A stretch of DNA of 64,000 nt from Pseudalkalibacillus hwajinpoensis (GCF_039851965.1 NZ_CP156674.1:1550001-1614000); one strand, 5' to 3'. Positions 26,309-34,633 are shown, counted from the stretch's first letter. Numbers and translations: made by a program. The notes: generated by a model not told the origin, from the letters alone.

Positions 26309-26431
26309 TTAACCGTTATACGATAAATAAATAGATAGCACACCGATCACAATCATCGTAAAAAAAGGTAGAATAAATGCCAGAAAAATAACAGCGGATT
26401 CCGTTTTATGCTGTTTAATCTTAGTTAACAT
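26309..26431 (-). CDS. Tiny membrane protein (40 aa), first of three
   Basis: Starts MLTKIKQHKTESA, then one helix (about 14-37, AVIFLAFILPFFTMIVIGVLS). AGGAAAGAGAGG lies before the ATG. The three genes lie between the CDF exporter and the CzrA-like regulator, opposite ctaG; a role with a respiratory oxidase or metal transporter is a guess from position. Confidence 0.6.
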   Translation of the reverse strand: MLTKIKQHKTESAVIFLAFILPFFTMIVIGVLSIYLSYNG

Positions 26432-26533
26432 CAAGTAGACTCCTCTCTTTCCTGAATACACTCCCTTAGTATAACGGGCTATCCTTTTGATCTGTAAAGT
26501 CTTTCTTGAACGTTTCCTTACGATTTTACACTA

Positions 26534-26857
26534 CTAATCATGACAGGCGTGGTGAATGGCCTGACCAAGTAAGGCCATAACGTGTTGATCATCAGGTGAA
26601 TAATAAATACTCGTTCCTGCTCTTCTAAATTTAACAAGCCTTAAGTTTTTTAGAAATCTGAGCTGATGAGAGACGGTAGATTGAGATAGGTGCAGGGAAT
26701 CTGCAATTTCACTCACAGCACATTCCCGATCAGCAAGTAAGTTTAATATCCGAATGCGTGTAGGGTCACCGAGGGCTTTAAACGTCTGGGATACAATGAA
26801 CAACGTTTCATCATCCAGTTCTATACTATCGGTCTTATTATCCCGCTCGCTATCCAA
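26534..26857 (-). CDS. ArsR/SmtB-family metal-responsive repressor (CzrA-like)
   Basis: 107 residues when started at TTG 26857, which has GGAGGAGAAAGAAA in front; ATG 26878 has no site. The DNA-binding part is SQTFKALGDPTRIRILNLL...LHLSQSTVSHQLRFLKNLRLV. The end carries D-x-H...H-x3-H (DDQHVMALLGQAIHHACHD), the alpha-5 zinc-site pattern of CzrA/SmtB. It is expected to release DNA on binding zinc. A matching operator lies just upstream. Confidence 0.9.
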   Translation of the reverse strand: MDSERDNKTDSIELDDETLFIVSQTFKALGDPTRIRILNLLADRECAVSEIADSLHLSQSTVSHQLRFLKNLRLVKFRRAGTSIYYSPDDQHVMALLGQAIHHACHD

Positions 26858-26878
26858 TTTCTTTCTCCTCCATTTCAC

Positions 26879-26900
26879 TATATGAACACTTATTCATATA
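26879..26900. promoter_or_regulatory. CzrA/SmtB-type operator
   Basis: TATATGAA-CACTTA-TTCATATA, perfect 8-base arms, very close to the known CzrA/CadC-class site with TATATGAA half-sites. It abuts the czrA-like gene. Confidence 0.75.
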
Positions 26901-27136
26901 ACATACTGCTGTCATTGTATGAAAAGAAAACCACCATTGTCAACTCCCTAACTGTCACGATTCATTCACACATTCTTTAGGACCCTCCTTGAGTTCTTTC
27001 CAAATCCTTTTTACAATAAATACAAGGAATCGTAACAGCTTTCAAAGACAGAAGATAGGACGTCAGAGCTTGATGTGGTATGATGAAAACGTTGATCATT
27101 TACTCACGCGTATTAAGATATATGGAGGTGTTCCTG

Positions 27137-28042
27137 ATGTGGGAACAATTATCGAGCACATTTTCATTTAGTGCTCTCTGGAGTCCTGGAATTATGGTAG
27201 CAGCAATTGTCGTTGCCGGATTTTATTTATTACTAACAGGCCCCTGGAAAGACAGCTTTAAAGATTCAGCACCCTTCCCAACCTACAAGAAAATGTTTTT
27301 CTTGATAGGGGTTTTCCTTTTTTACCTTGGTCTTGGCGGTCCTTTATCTCTAATGGGACATTTATTGCTAAGTATACACATGTCCGAGATGGCACTCGTC
27401 TATCTCGTTGCTCCACCATTAATGCTTGTTGGGACACCAGCATGGTTATTACGTCCTCTTCTAAACATTAAGTTTATTGAAAGAATTGTTAAATTCTTTA
27501 CTTTTCCCATTATTTCACTTTTATTGTTTAATGGATTGTTCTCGTTCTATCATATTCCAGAAATTTTTGATTACTTAATGGTGCATTACACTGCACAAAA
27601 TTTCTACAAAGCCGCATTAATTTTTTCAGCATTTGCGATGTGGTGGCCACTTGTCACCCCTGTTCCAGAGTACGACACGTTATCCGGAGTAAAAAAACTC
27701 GGTTATATATTCGCAGACGGAGTCTTATTAACACCTGCGTGTGCTCTTATCATTTTCGCTACAACACCACTATACGCTACCTATACAGATCCAACAGTAT
27801 GGGCAAATGCAATGGGCTATTGCGTCGCGAGCGGCACCGTTGTCTCACCTGAATTATTCGAGCAATTCAAACCACTCGGAATCATGGAAGATCAACAGCT
27901 TGGCGGCATTATCATGAAAATCATCCAGGAACTCTCATACGGCTCAGCCCTTGGCTACATCTTCTTCCAATGGGCAAGAAAAGAACGCGAAAAAGACGCC
28001 GAAGAACTACAATCCCCCGAATTCAGAATCTCGGAAATATAG
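27137..28042 (+). CDS. ctaG: Cytochrome c oxidase assembly factor CtaG
   Basis: 301 residues with seven hydrophobic segments, of the caa3-type CtaG family (not the mitochondrial Cox11 type). Conserved GGPLSLMGHLLLSIHMSEMAL and FNGLFSFYHIPEIFDYLM with histidines in membrane loops are clear. The ATG at 27137 follows TGGAGGTG. The stop codon TAG is formed with the first bases of the repeat element that follows. It acts on copper insertion in cytochrome caa3 oxidase, consistent with the nearby SCO1 gene. Confidence 0.92.
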   Translation: MWEQLSSTFSFSALWSPGIMVAAIVVAGFYLLLTGPWKDSFKDSAPFPTYKKMFFLIGVFLFYLGLGGPLSLMGHLLLSIHMSEMALVYLVAPPLMLVGTPAWLLRPLLNIKFIERIVKFFTFPIISLLLFNGLFSFYHIPEIFDYLMVHYTAQNFYKAALIFSAFAMWWPLVTPVPEYDTLSGVKKLGYIFADGVLLTPACALIIFATTPLYATYTDPTVWANAMGYCVASGTVVSPELFEQFKPLGIMEDQQLGGIIMKIIQELSYGSALGYIFFQWARKEREKDAEELQSPEFRISEI

Positions 28043-28171
28043 AAAAGCGGAAGCAGCCGTTTAGGTCCGGCAGGCGCTGGAGCCTTTCAAAATTAACACG
28101 CTTTTTGTGTTCAGATTGAAAGGTGAAGCGACCGAGGACCTGGCTGCTGCAGCTAGATCAGAAAAGCGGAA
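28041..28171 (+). repeat. Structured interspersed repeat with 12-bp flanking direct repeats
   Basis: Twelve-base direct repeats AGAAAAGCGGAA (28041-28052 and 28160-28171) bound a 131-bp GC-richer block. Inside, GCAGCC pairs with GGCTGC, AGGTCC with GGACCT, CTTTCAA with TTGAAAG, and AACAC with GTGTT at the tip, giving one long imperfect cruciform. Similar AAAAGCGG-headed elements are known to me as dispersed repeats in Bacillaceae genomes. It supplies the stop codon of ctaG. Confidence 0.7.
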
Positions 28172-28202
28172 ACCGGTTAGAAACATATTGAAATAATCCC
28201 TT

Positions 28203-28239
28203 AAAAAAACGTGAAGCCCCGAGGCTTCACGTCTTTTTT
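28203..28239. terminator. Strong bidirectional terminator
   Basis: ACGTGAAGCC-CCGA-GGCTTCACGT, ten perfect pairs with A-run on one side and T-run on the other, between ctaG and the converging membrane protein gene. Confidence 0.92.
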
Positions 28240-28715
28240 CCATACTCTGAGAAACGAATAATCATTAAACGGAGCATAAAACCAACCCCCACTCCTATTA
28301 CAATCCCGATAATAGGAATAAATGTGGATGGGACATAAATGATAAAAGGGAGAACATCTGAATAAACGACTCCTACCGTTGAAAAATATGCTCCCGTGAC
28401 AAAAGGCAATGATAAATAAACAGGTGGTACTTCTCCAGATTTCTCAATCGCGCTCAAAAAACTTTCATAAATGGCATAGAGATAAACACATGGATAAAAC
28501 ATCGCCCACTCATAATTTGTGACGAGGACCGCTTCTTCTGACTTCCCTTGAAAACTATATAGAATATTTAAATTCAAATTAGATTTTACATTAATAACGA
28601 ATTCTAAAAGAATAAAAAACGCTCCTAGAATATATGCTTTGTTAATAATTTGTCCAAACCCAGGAAATGCAATGCTCCAAAGAAGCACTTCGAATGGAAA
28701 CACTTTTCTTTTCAC
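28227..28715 (-). CDS. Membrane protein of unknown function
   Basis: About 162 residues with four hydrophobic segments and the stretch WSIAFPGFGQIINKAYILG, which resembles the first part of TM2-like Bacillus proteins. The start is uncertain: GTG 28715 has GGTGG before it, while the longest reading begins at TTG 28778 without a site. Its last codons lie inside the terminator stem. No function assigned. Confidence 0.65.
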   Translation of the reverse strand: MKRKVFPFEVLLWSIAFPGFGQIINKAYILGAFFILLEFVINVKSNLNLNILYSFQGKSEEAVLVTNYEWAMFYPCVYLYAIYESFLSAIEKSGEVPPVYLSLPFVTGAYFSTVGVVYSDVLPFIIYVPSTFIPIIGIVIGVGVGFMLRLMIIRFSEYGKKT

Positions 28716-28865
28716 CAAACCACCAGCTTTTCTTCTAATTACGTACAACGCTATTTTTTCCAAATAATTGTCAATCAATGCGGTTCAACTGGAATTTTTT
28801 CCAGAAGTAACGTCTTTCCTTTTGTCTCATACTACACGTAAGAGCAAAAGAAAGGAGCTAGTGCT

Positions 28866-29597
28866 ATGCTGACCACTGAACAACTTCGATCATTTAAAAG
28901 ATCGATCCAGAATCGAATAAATGAAATTAATAACGAGTTAGCTGACAACAATGAATTTGGGCTTTCAGAGTCATTTGTTCAACATTCAACAGGTGAACTG
29001 TCAAATTATGATAATCATCCAGGAGACACAGGTACCGAGCTCTACGAACGTGAAAAGGATATTTCTTTGTACGAGCATACAAAACAGGAATTAGCAGAGC
29101 TTACAAGTGCTCTACAGCGTATTGGAAGTGGTAAATACGGTGTATGTACGGTATGTGGCAGAGAAATTACCGTTGAAAGACTTACTGCCCTGCCAACAGC
29201 AATAACATGTGTCGAACATAGTCCTTCACAGCAAACATCAAATCACAGGCCTGCCGAAGAAGATCCTCTCAATCCTCCATTCGGTAAATATGTGAATGAC
29301 ACGAAAGATGCAAACTTTTTTGATGCTGAAGATTCCTGGCAGCGTGCGGCAAGGTATGGTACATCTGAAACGCCTTCTGATTTTAACGAGCAGCAGATGG
29401 ACTATGATAGCATGTATATTGAATCGCATGAGCCTTATGGATACGTAGAAGAAATCGAAACGTTTTTATCAGCTGATATTGATGGTAAACCAACTGGCGT
29501 TATTCCAAATGAAACTCATGAGCATTACGAAGATGAGCTCGATGACTACGAAGAACAGGCTTCTAAAGGTACAATCGAGGACACAGATCTTAGCTAA
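28866..29597 (+). CDS. DksA/TraR-type zinc-finger protein, YteA-like
   Basis: 243 residues. An N-terminal coiled-coil-like region with DNHPGDTGTELYEREKD (the YteA/YocK signature) leads into a zinc finger with CTVCGREI and a later TCVEH near residues 94-119. The C-terminal half is acidic and of low complexity. AAAGGAGCT stands before the ATG. The family includes general stress proteins of Bacillus. Confidence 0.87.
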   Translation: MLTTEQLRSFKRSIQNRINEINNELADNNEFGLSESFVQHSTGELSNYDNHPGDTGTELYEREKDISLYEHTKQELAELTSALQRIGSGKYGVCTVCGREITVERLTALPTAITCVEHSPSQQTSNHRPAEEDPLNPPFGKYVNDTKDANFFDAEDSWQRAARYGTSETPSDFNEQQMDYDSMYIESHEPYGYVEEIETFLSADIDGKPTGVIPNETHEHYEDELDDYEEQASKGTIEDTDLS

Positions 29598-29601
29598 CGA
29601 A

Positions 29602-29637
29602 GAAGCAGCCCGATTACTCTAATCGGACTGCTTCTTT
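29602..29637. terminator. Bidirectional terminator between yteA-like gene and argS
   Basis: GAAGCAG..CGATTA pairs with TAATCG..CTGCTTC around CTC, with one internal mismatch, and T residues on both sides. Confidence 0.85.
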
Positions 29638-31318
29638 ACATTGCTTCAGGTGCATGGAGACCTAGTAAACGGAGTCCCTCTGTTATTACAATGGAAACCG
29701 CTGATACAAGCTGAAGTCTTGCTTGTTTTTGTGATTCATCCTCCAAAATTCGTACCTGTCCATAATACTTATTAAATGAACGCGAGAGATCCAGTACATA
29801 TTTTGCAACTTGAGATGGGTCGTACTCAGTTGCTGCACGTTCAACTGCTTTTGGAAAACCACGAAGACGAGTGATAACTGGCCATGCCTCTTCATCCTCA
29901 ATCAATTGAAATGACCCTTCTTGCTTATAATTGGCTTTACGAAGGATAGAGCAAGCACGTGCATTTGTATATTGCACATATGGACCTGTTTCTCCTTCAA
30001 CACGCAGCATATCTTCTAACGAAAACTCAATATCGTTACGACGATCATTTTTAAGATCATGAAATATGACAGCTCCTACCCCTATTCGTTCAGCAACGAA
30101 GTTTTTATCTTCAAGAGATGGATTCTTAGCTTCAATGTTCTGCTGAGCAAGCTCAATAGCTTCATTTAATACCTCTTCAAGTAAAACAACTTTTCCTTTT
30201 CTCGTGGACATTTTCTTACCGTCTTTTAGCATCATCCCAAATGTAATATGGTGCATCTCTTTTGCCCATGTATACCCCATCTTCTGAAGTACTTCAAATA
30301 CCTGTGTGAAGTGAAGACTTTGCTCATTACCAACCACATATAAAGCTTCACTAAAATCATATGTTTCATGACGATAAACAGCTGCTGCTAAATCTCGTGT
30401 CGCATACAACGTCGCTCCATCTTTCTTTTTAATCAAACAGGGTGGCAGGTTATCAAGTTCAACAACCATTGCACCTTCTGATTCTGTTAGGAGTTCCTTC
30501 TCCTCAAGAAGATCTACCACACGTTGCATCTTATCGTTATAATATGCTTCTCCATTTGTCGAATCAAACGTGATGCCCAATAATTCATAAATTCGATTGA
30601 ACTCCTGAAGCGACTCTTCTCTAAACCACTTCCATAATTCTACAGCCTCTTGATTCCCTTCTTCTAAAGCTTTGAACCACTTTCGTCCTTCGTCTTCAAG
30701 AGAGGGATCGCTTTCAGCTTCTTCATGGAATTTAATATAGAGAGCCAGCAATTCCTTAATCGTGTTTTGACGAATTTGTGCCTCGTTTCCCCACTTACGA
30801 TACGCTGTAATTAACTTCCCAAATTGTGTCCCCCAGTCGCCCAGGTGGTTAATCCGAATGGGACGATAACCTACCTTTTCACAAATAAGGCCAAGGGCAT
30901 TGCCTATCACGGTGGAACGAAGATGTCCCATTGAAAAAGGTTTAGCGATATTAGGAGAGGAGAGATCGATTGTTACCGCTCCACCTTCACCAAAATTAGT
31001 TGTTCCATAATTACTGCCCAGTTCCTGAATGATTTTCACAACTTCAGATGCTACTGACTTCTTTTCAAGAAAAACGTTAAGATATGGGCCGACTGCCTCG
31101 ACCTTTTCAAAAATGGAGCTCTGGATTTTCGGAGCCAATTCATTCGCTATTTTGTTTGGGGCCATGCGCATTACTTTCGCAAGATCAAAACAAGGAAATG
31201 CATAATCACCAAGATCTTCGTGCTTCGGCTGTTCAATACGTTGAATAATAGATTTGATCTCCATCTGTTTCTCAAACGCTTTGTATAACTCCTCTGCAAA
31301 TATTCCTTTATAATTCAT
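29636..31318 (-). CDS. argS: Arginyl-tRNA synthetase
   Basis: 560 residues starting MNYKGIFAEEL behind AAAGGAGG. The class I signatures are present as SMGHLRST (HIGH-type) near residue 131 and KMSTRKGKV (KMSK-type), with an N-terminal additional domain of about 110 residues and the C-terminal anticodon-binding domain ending LGLHAPEAM, the usual LL.APERM-type end. It charges tRNA-Arg and is controlled by the T-box directly upstream. Confidence 0.97.
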   Translation of the reverse strand: MNYKGIFAEELYKAFEKQMEIKSIIQRIEQPKHEDLGDYAFPCFDLAKVMRMAPNKIANELAPKIQSSIFEKVEAVGPYLNVFLEKKSVASEVVKIIQELGSNYGTTNFGEGGAVTIDLSSPNIAKPFSMGHLRSTVIGNALGLICEKVGYRPIRINHLGDWGTQFGKLITAYRKWGNEAQIRQNTIKELLALYIKFHEEAESDPSLEDEGRKWFKALEEGNQEAVELWKWFREESLQEFNRIYELLGITFDSTNGEAYYNDKMQRVVDLLEEKELLTESEGAMVVELDNLPPCLIKKKDGATLYATRDLAAAVYRHETYDFSEALYVVGNEQSLHFTQVFEVLQKMGYTWAKEMHHITFGMMLKDGKKMSTRKGKVVLLEEVLNEAIELAQQNIEAKNPSLEDKNFVAERIGVGAVIFHDLKNDRRNDIEFSLEDMLRVEGETGPYVQYTNARACSILRKANYKQEGSFQLIEDEEAWPVITRLRGFPKAVERAATEYDPSQVAKYVLDLSRSFNKYYGQVRILEDESQKQARLQLVSAVSIVITEGLRLLGLHAPEAM

Positions 31319-31348
31319 TACAATTCCTCCTTTATCTAAAGAAATTAA

Positions 31349-31600
31349 CATCAAAAAATCCCCGTCTCTATTATAGAGACGGAGATTTAATCCGCGGTAC
31401 CACTCTGATTGCCTGCCCAAATAGGGCACACCTGCTTCACTCTGTAACGGAGAGTCCGACTGTCCCTACTTCATTCAGAACAGTATCTTGAAAGTCCGCT
31501 TCATGCTAGTTAAGGTTCCAGGCTCCCACCATCCCCTGAATCGCTTTTCCCTTCGGCAGGCACTACTCTCTTTCGCATCGATGATACATATAGTTAGTTA
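31349..31600 (-). promoter_or_regulatory. T-box riboswitch of argS
   Basis: On the minus strand the leader shows the conserved T-box AATCAGAGTGGTACCGCGG (31410-31392), a terminator stem with T-run (31387-31353), and stem I features including GGTGGGAGCC and AGAGAGTAG. A CGG arginine triplet followed by A sits in the expected specifier loop (31498-31496, context GAAG-CGG-ACTT). Uncharged tRNA-Arg would stabilise the antiterminator and allow argS transcription. Confidence 0.93.
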
Positions 31601-31650
31601 TTATTATAGACAATATCTATCAAGATTCAATCCATTTCTTTCAAATTTCA

Positions 31651-31845
31651 CTATAAGAAATTTTGTTCGGATTTAAGCTTTTCTTTTTCTGAATCCGCAA
31701 AGCCTTCTTCATACGCTTGACGGTATAAGGATGTCATATACATAGACACCAACTGCTTTACTTTTGGCTCGACGTTGACAACATCCAAATGCTTCATACA
31801 CCGATCAACAGCTAACTTTTCCTTTTGAACATTTTTAATCGCCAC
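31651..31845 (-). CDS. Small protein of unknown function
   Basis: 64 residues if started at GTG 31845, which has AAAGGTGG before it. Helical and charged, with VEPKVKQLVSMYMTSLYRQAYEEGFADSE in the centre (split here as a long amphipathic region). It ends upstream of the argS leader. Codon use and site make it plausible; no family recognised. Confidence 0.5.
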   Translation of the reverse strand: MAIKNVQKEKLAVDRCMKHLDVVNVEPKVKQLVSMYMTSLYRQAYEEGFADSEKEKLKSEQNFL

Positions 31846-32042
31846 CGTAAAAACCACCTTTCATTAAAAGTATTATAAGTTAACTAAACATATGGTGTAC
31901 ATATATTCGACAAAAATGATCTGTATTCCCCAAAAAAATATACTAACAGTTAGCATACGAGACCATTTAATTGCAATCTATCTATACTTTGTACCTATAT
32001 CATTTCCTTCACTAATCCACTCAATACCAGTACATAACTTTA

Positions 32043-32165
32043 ATGCTTTATAGCAAACTATACCTTGAAGCATGGGACGAAGAAGAATGGGATGAACAAT
32101 TTAAAGAACTGGATTTAGAAGCGATAGTAACTGTCGAAATCGCAGAAACCGGTGTTATCAAATAG
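32043..32165 (+). pseudogene. Relic of a Ger(x)C-family germination gene, C-terminal end only
   Basis: A 40-codon open stretch ending EEEWDEQFKELDLEAI...VEIAETGVIK. It lines up with the end of the intact Ger(x)C protein of this window (EWKKKYEDMDITFNMNVNITEAGVTE) in the W, aromatic, acidic-LD and I-x-E-x-G positions. There is no ribosome binding site and the reading frame is closed by TAA 10 codons upstream, so only the tail of a former gene remains. The region from 31860 to 32042 holds nothing else I can identify. Confidence 0.55.
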
Positions 32166-32180
32166 AATGAGTGCATGCAC

Positions 32181-32495
32181 TCATTCTCGTTCTATTGGTT
32201 CCATCTCTTCGATTGTCGGTTCCTTCGCTCCATACCAGGAGTAAGCTACACTATATACTTTTCCTTCATGCACAAGATTCCAGGCCATTTCGTCTTCCAC
32301 GAGGAGCTCGACCGCCTCCCCTTCACTTTCAGGTTGAACAAACACATAGAAATGATGGTCCGTTTTTTCTTTTTTAATGACTTCTCCACGCTCTATATGT
32401 TCTTTATGTACATACGTGTAGCGACCAATTAACAAAACACTCGCGAGCACAACAATACTTGCTATGGTTATATTCATCACTTTCTTTTTACTCAT
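32181..32495 (-). CDS. Small membrane-anchored protein, DUF3139-like
   Basis: 104 residues with one N-terminal membrane segment (about 8-26) followed by an acidic extracellular domain with HHFYVFVQPESEGE and WNLVHEGKVYSVAYSWYG. This layout resembles the DUF3139 group of Bacillus. GGAGGCAC stands before the ATG. Function unknown. Confidence 0.68.
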   Translation of the reverse strand: MSKKKVMNITIASIVVLASVLLIGRYTYVHKEHIERGEVIKKEKTDHHFYVFVQPESEGEAVELLVEDEMAWNLVHEGKVYSVAYSWYGAKEPTIEEMEPIERE

Positions 32496-32632
32496 AGTGC
32501 CTCCACTTTATTTTCATCGTTAAGTATAAGGTACCACAAACGGGATTTGTTTAACAAAATAATAGCTGTATGTTTAGCTCATTTTTTCGCGGGTACTCCA
32601 AATATAAGAGACATCATAAGGAGGAATTACTA

Positions 32633-32800
32633 ATGGCTAAGAATTCTCAATACCAACCAACACATGAAAGAGGATTTTCACTAAGTGACGCTCAAGAGGT
32701 TGCTTATACGAAAGAGTTTAAGAAAGCAGATATTGCAGGTGGCATTCGAAAGCCTAAAGTAAGAAGAGCTAAAAACGATAATCCTGATCTACTGAAATAA
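32633..32800 (+). CDS. Small basic protein of unknown function
   Basis: 55 residues, MAKNSQYQPTHERG..., starting behind AAGGAGGAATTACTA. Predicted to be soluble and mostly disordered, with a basic end (KPKVRRAKNDNPDLLK). Size and composition fit small spore or stress proteins of Bacillus but no family is recognised. The longer reading from 32570 has no site. Confidence 0.65.
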   Translation: MAKNSQYQPTHERGFSLSDAQEVAYTKEFKKADIAGGIRKPKVRRAKNDNPDLLK

Positions 32801-32910
32801 GGTGACTTTTTTTTATAGTTGCCTTCATCCCCTATTGAATGTTAGTTGATCCACACCTAATCTTACGTTTTGAGATGGGGAATTACTACCCCTAAAATGT
32901 AGGATTGACC

Positions 32911-32950
32911 AAAAGAGGGAGTCATGCCGTTGTGCATGGCTCCCTCTTTT
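32911..32950. terminator. Strong hairpin terminator
   Basis: AAAAGAGGGAG-T-CATGC pairs with GCATG-G-CTCCCTCTTTT; T-rich on the plus side. It insulates the sigma-factor promoter just downstream. Confidence 0.85.
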
Positions 32951-32958
32951 CCTTTACA

Positions 32959-32985
32959 TGTAACTTTTATTAAGAATACGCCGTC
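32959..32985 (+). promoter_or_regulatory. SigX-type ECF promoter
   Basis: TGTAAC-N17-CGTC, identical to the B. subtilis SigX consensus TGTAAC-N17-CGWC. It ends 30 bases before the ATG of the ECF sigma gene. Confidence 0.75.
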
Positions 32986-33015
32986 TAATGTGTGACTGAA
33001 AAAGGCGGTGATACT

Positions 33016-33771
33016 ATGGAGAAAAGCGGATCAGTAGCGAATTTAATCCAACTAAGGGATAAAGAAGATTTGATCGAGGACCTAATGGAGTCTTATGGGG
33101 AAAGCTTAACGCGTCTTGCATATACGTATGTAAAAGACTGGCACCAAGCCGAAAATGTTATTCAAGATGTATTTGTTTCGTTTTATCTTAAGCTGGATAC
33201 ATATCGAGCTGAAACCTCACTCAAGACCTGGCTCTACCGCATAGCCATATATCGTTGTCATGACTATATTCATTGTCGTTTTTTACATTCATTTACACTA
33301 AGCCAACTCACTACTTTCCTGACTGGAGTTCCAGTAGCGAGTCTACAGCTAAGTGCAAAAGATGAATATGAAGAACTTTCTAAGAACGTGCTTAGTCTTC
33401 CAGTAAAGTACCGGGAAGTCATTGTTCTCTTGTATGATCAAGCAATGAATGTTGCTGAGGTTAGCACAGCTCTTCACTGTAGCCAGAGCGTCGTCAAAAC
33501 AAGATTGCATCGTGCCAGAAAGATCTTGAGTAAAGAATTGGCTCTAGGAATAACCAGTATGGACGATGAAATAAAGCACCTCTCTGAAGGAATGAATCCT
33601 CTTATTTCAAGGGAAAAGAAATTTACACCACGCTCGAAAGCAGCCATTCGTAACGCCATTGATAAAGAAAGGTTTTCAACAAAAAAGAAGGACTTCCCTC
33701 TCTTCTCAATCATCGGGTATGTGGCACTCCTTGCTGTCATAGTCTTTCTTTGTTTTGCGACCTCTACTTGA
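33016..33771 (+). CDS. ECF-type RNA polymerase sigma factor with C-terminal membrane tail
   Basis: 251 residues. Sigma region 2 spans about 20-85 (YVKDWHQAENVIQDVFVSFY...LKTWLYRIA) and region 4 about 125-175 (LSLPVKYREVIVLLYDQ, CSQSVVKTRLHRARKIL). After a normal end near 178 it continues with MDDEIKHLSEGMNPLI..., a basic linker and a membrane helix (about 228-246). That tail looks like a short anti-sigma domain fused in frame, so the factor may be held at the membrane. The ATG at 33016 follows AAGGCGGTG. An exact SigX-type promoter precedes it. Confidence 0.85.
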   Translation: MEKSGSVANLIQLRDKEDLIEDLMESYGESLTRLAYTYVKDWHQAENVIQDVFVSFYLKLDTYRAETSLKTWLYRIAIYRCHDYIHCRFLHSFTLSQLTTFLTGVPVASLQLSAKDEYEELSKNVLSLPVKYREVIVLLYDQAMNVAEVSTALHCSQSVVKTRLHRARKILSKELALGITSMDDEIKHLSEGMNPLISREKKFTPRSKAAIRNAIDKERFSTKKKDFPLFSIIGYVALLAVIVFLCFATST

Positions 33772-33790
33772 TGAGCACCCAGAGCACCTT

Positions 33791-33827
33791 AAAAGAGAAG
33801 GATAGCTTTGGGCTACCCTTCTCTTTT
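33791..33827. terminator. Bidirectional terminator
   Basis: AAAAGAGAAGGATAGC pairs with GCTACCCTTCTCTTTT around TTTGG, one mismatch. The end of the converging amidase gene lies within it. Confidence 0.85.
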
Positions 33828-34495
33828 AATAAATGCAGCATATCCTTTCCGCTTTAATTCCTCACATAATTGATTGGCCTTCTCTTTTTCTTTAAAAGCC
33901 CCTGTCTGAACAAGATAAATGGAAGTTATTTTCCCATTTAGATACTTTACTGCCGCAAGCGCCGCTTGCTCTGCCAGCTTTAAACGAAAAGATCGAACAT
34001 TTAACTTCTTCATATCAGGGGAAGAATCCAGAAACCCATACTCAACAATTACTGTTTCAACAGATCCGGTCTGTCGGTGCATGTAATAGTAGTCTTTCCC
34101 ATTTTCATTTTTTCTTGAAAACACTCTTCTTAGCGGCATGCCTGCATTTTTCAATGCCTCCGCTGTAAGAAAGGCTAGATCACTTTTCGAATAAATCGAA
34201 TGGATCACTTCGGCTCCGCTCCCTCTACCAGCATTATAATGATTGCTAATACAAACAGCTGCTCCCGAATTCTTCACGAATCTTGAACGAAGTTCAGAGG
34301 GTAACTCTTGATCAATCTTTCTGTGAGCGTCGCCTGCACCCCGAGCTTACTAAGAAAAGCATATTGATGGAGAGAGATTTCAAGTGTCCAATCCTTTTCT
34401 TTCACTCCATGCGCTGTGGCACCGGGATCTTTACCACCATGTCCTGCATCACTATCAAAACTCATCACTCCTTCTAGAATTTTTTTATCTTTCAT
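33813..34495 (-). pseudogene. N-acetylmuramoyl-L-alanine amidase (Amidase_3) with short SPOR-like end, frameshifted
   Basis: Two frames together encode one CwlC/CwlD-like cell-wall amidase. The first (34495 to 34274) has DAGHGGKDPGATAHG with the zinc His and LGVQATLTE; the second resumes as DQELPSELRSRFVKNSGAA, then CISNHYNAG with the second zinc His and EYGFLDSSPDM. A single missing base near 34310-34320 separates them. The tail IYLVQTGAFKEKEKANQLCEELKRKG (two halves) is a truncated SPOR domain. Such enzymes cleave peptidoglycan in sporulation. Either the gene is broken or the base is a sequencing error. Confidence 0.8.
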
Positions 34496-34633
34496 AATTA
34501 CCTCCTTACACTTTTATATATCGAAAAAAAAAAGGAAAAAGGGACATTGCGATAAAGTTTTATAGAGCCTTCGCAACTATTTGCGGAGAGATTCGTCTTT
34601 ACTATAAAAAAGAATAATTGAAGGACTGATTTG

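Noticed and set aside
28061..28243. A 60-codon minus-strand frame inside the structured repeat
   Set aside because: It lies in self-complementary repeat DNA and runs through the terminator; not a gene.
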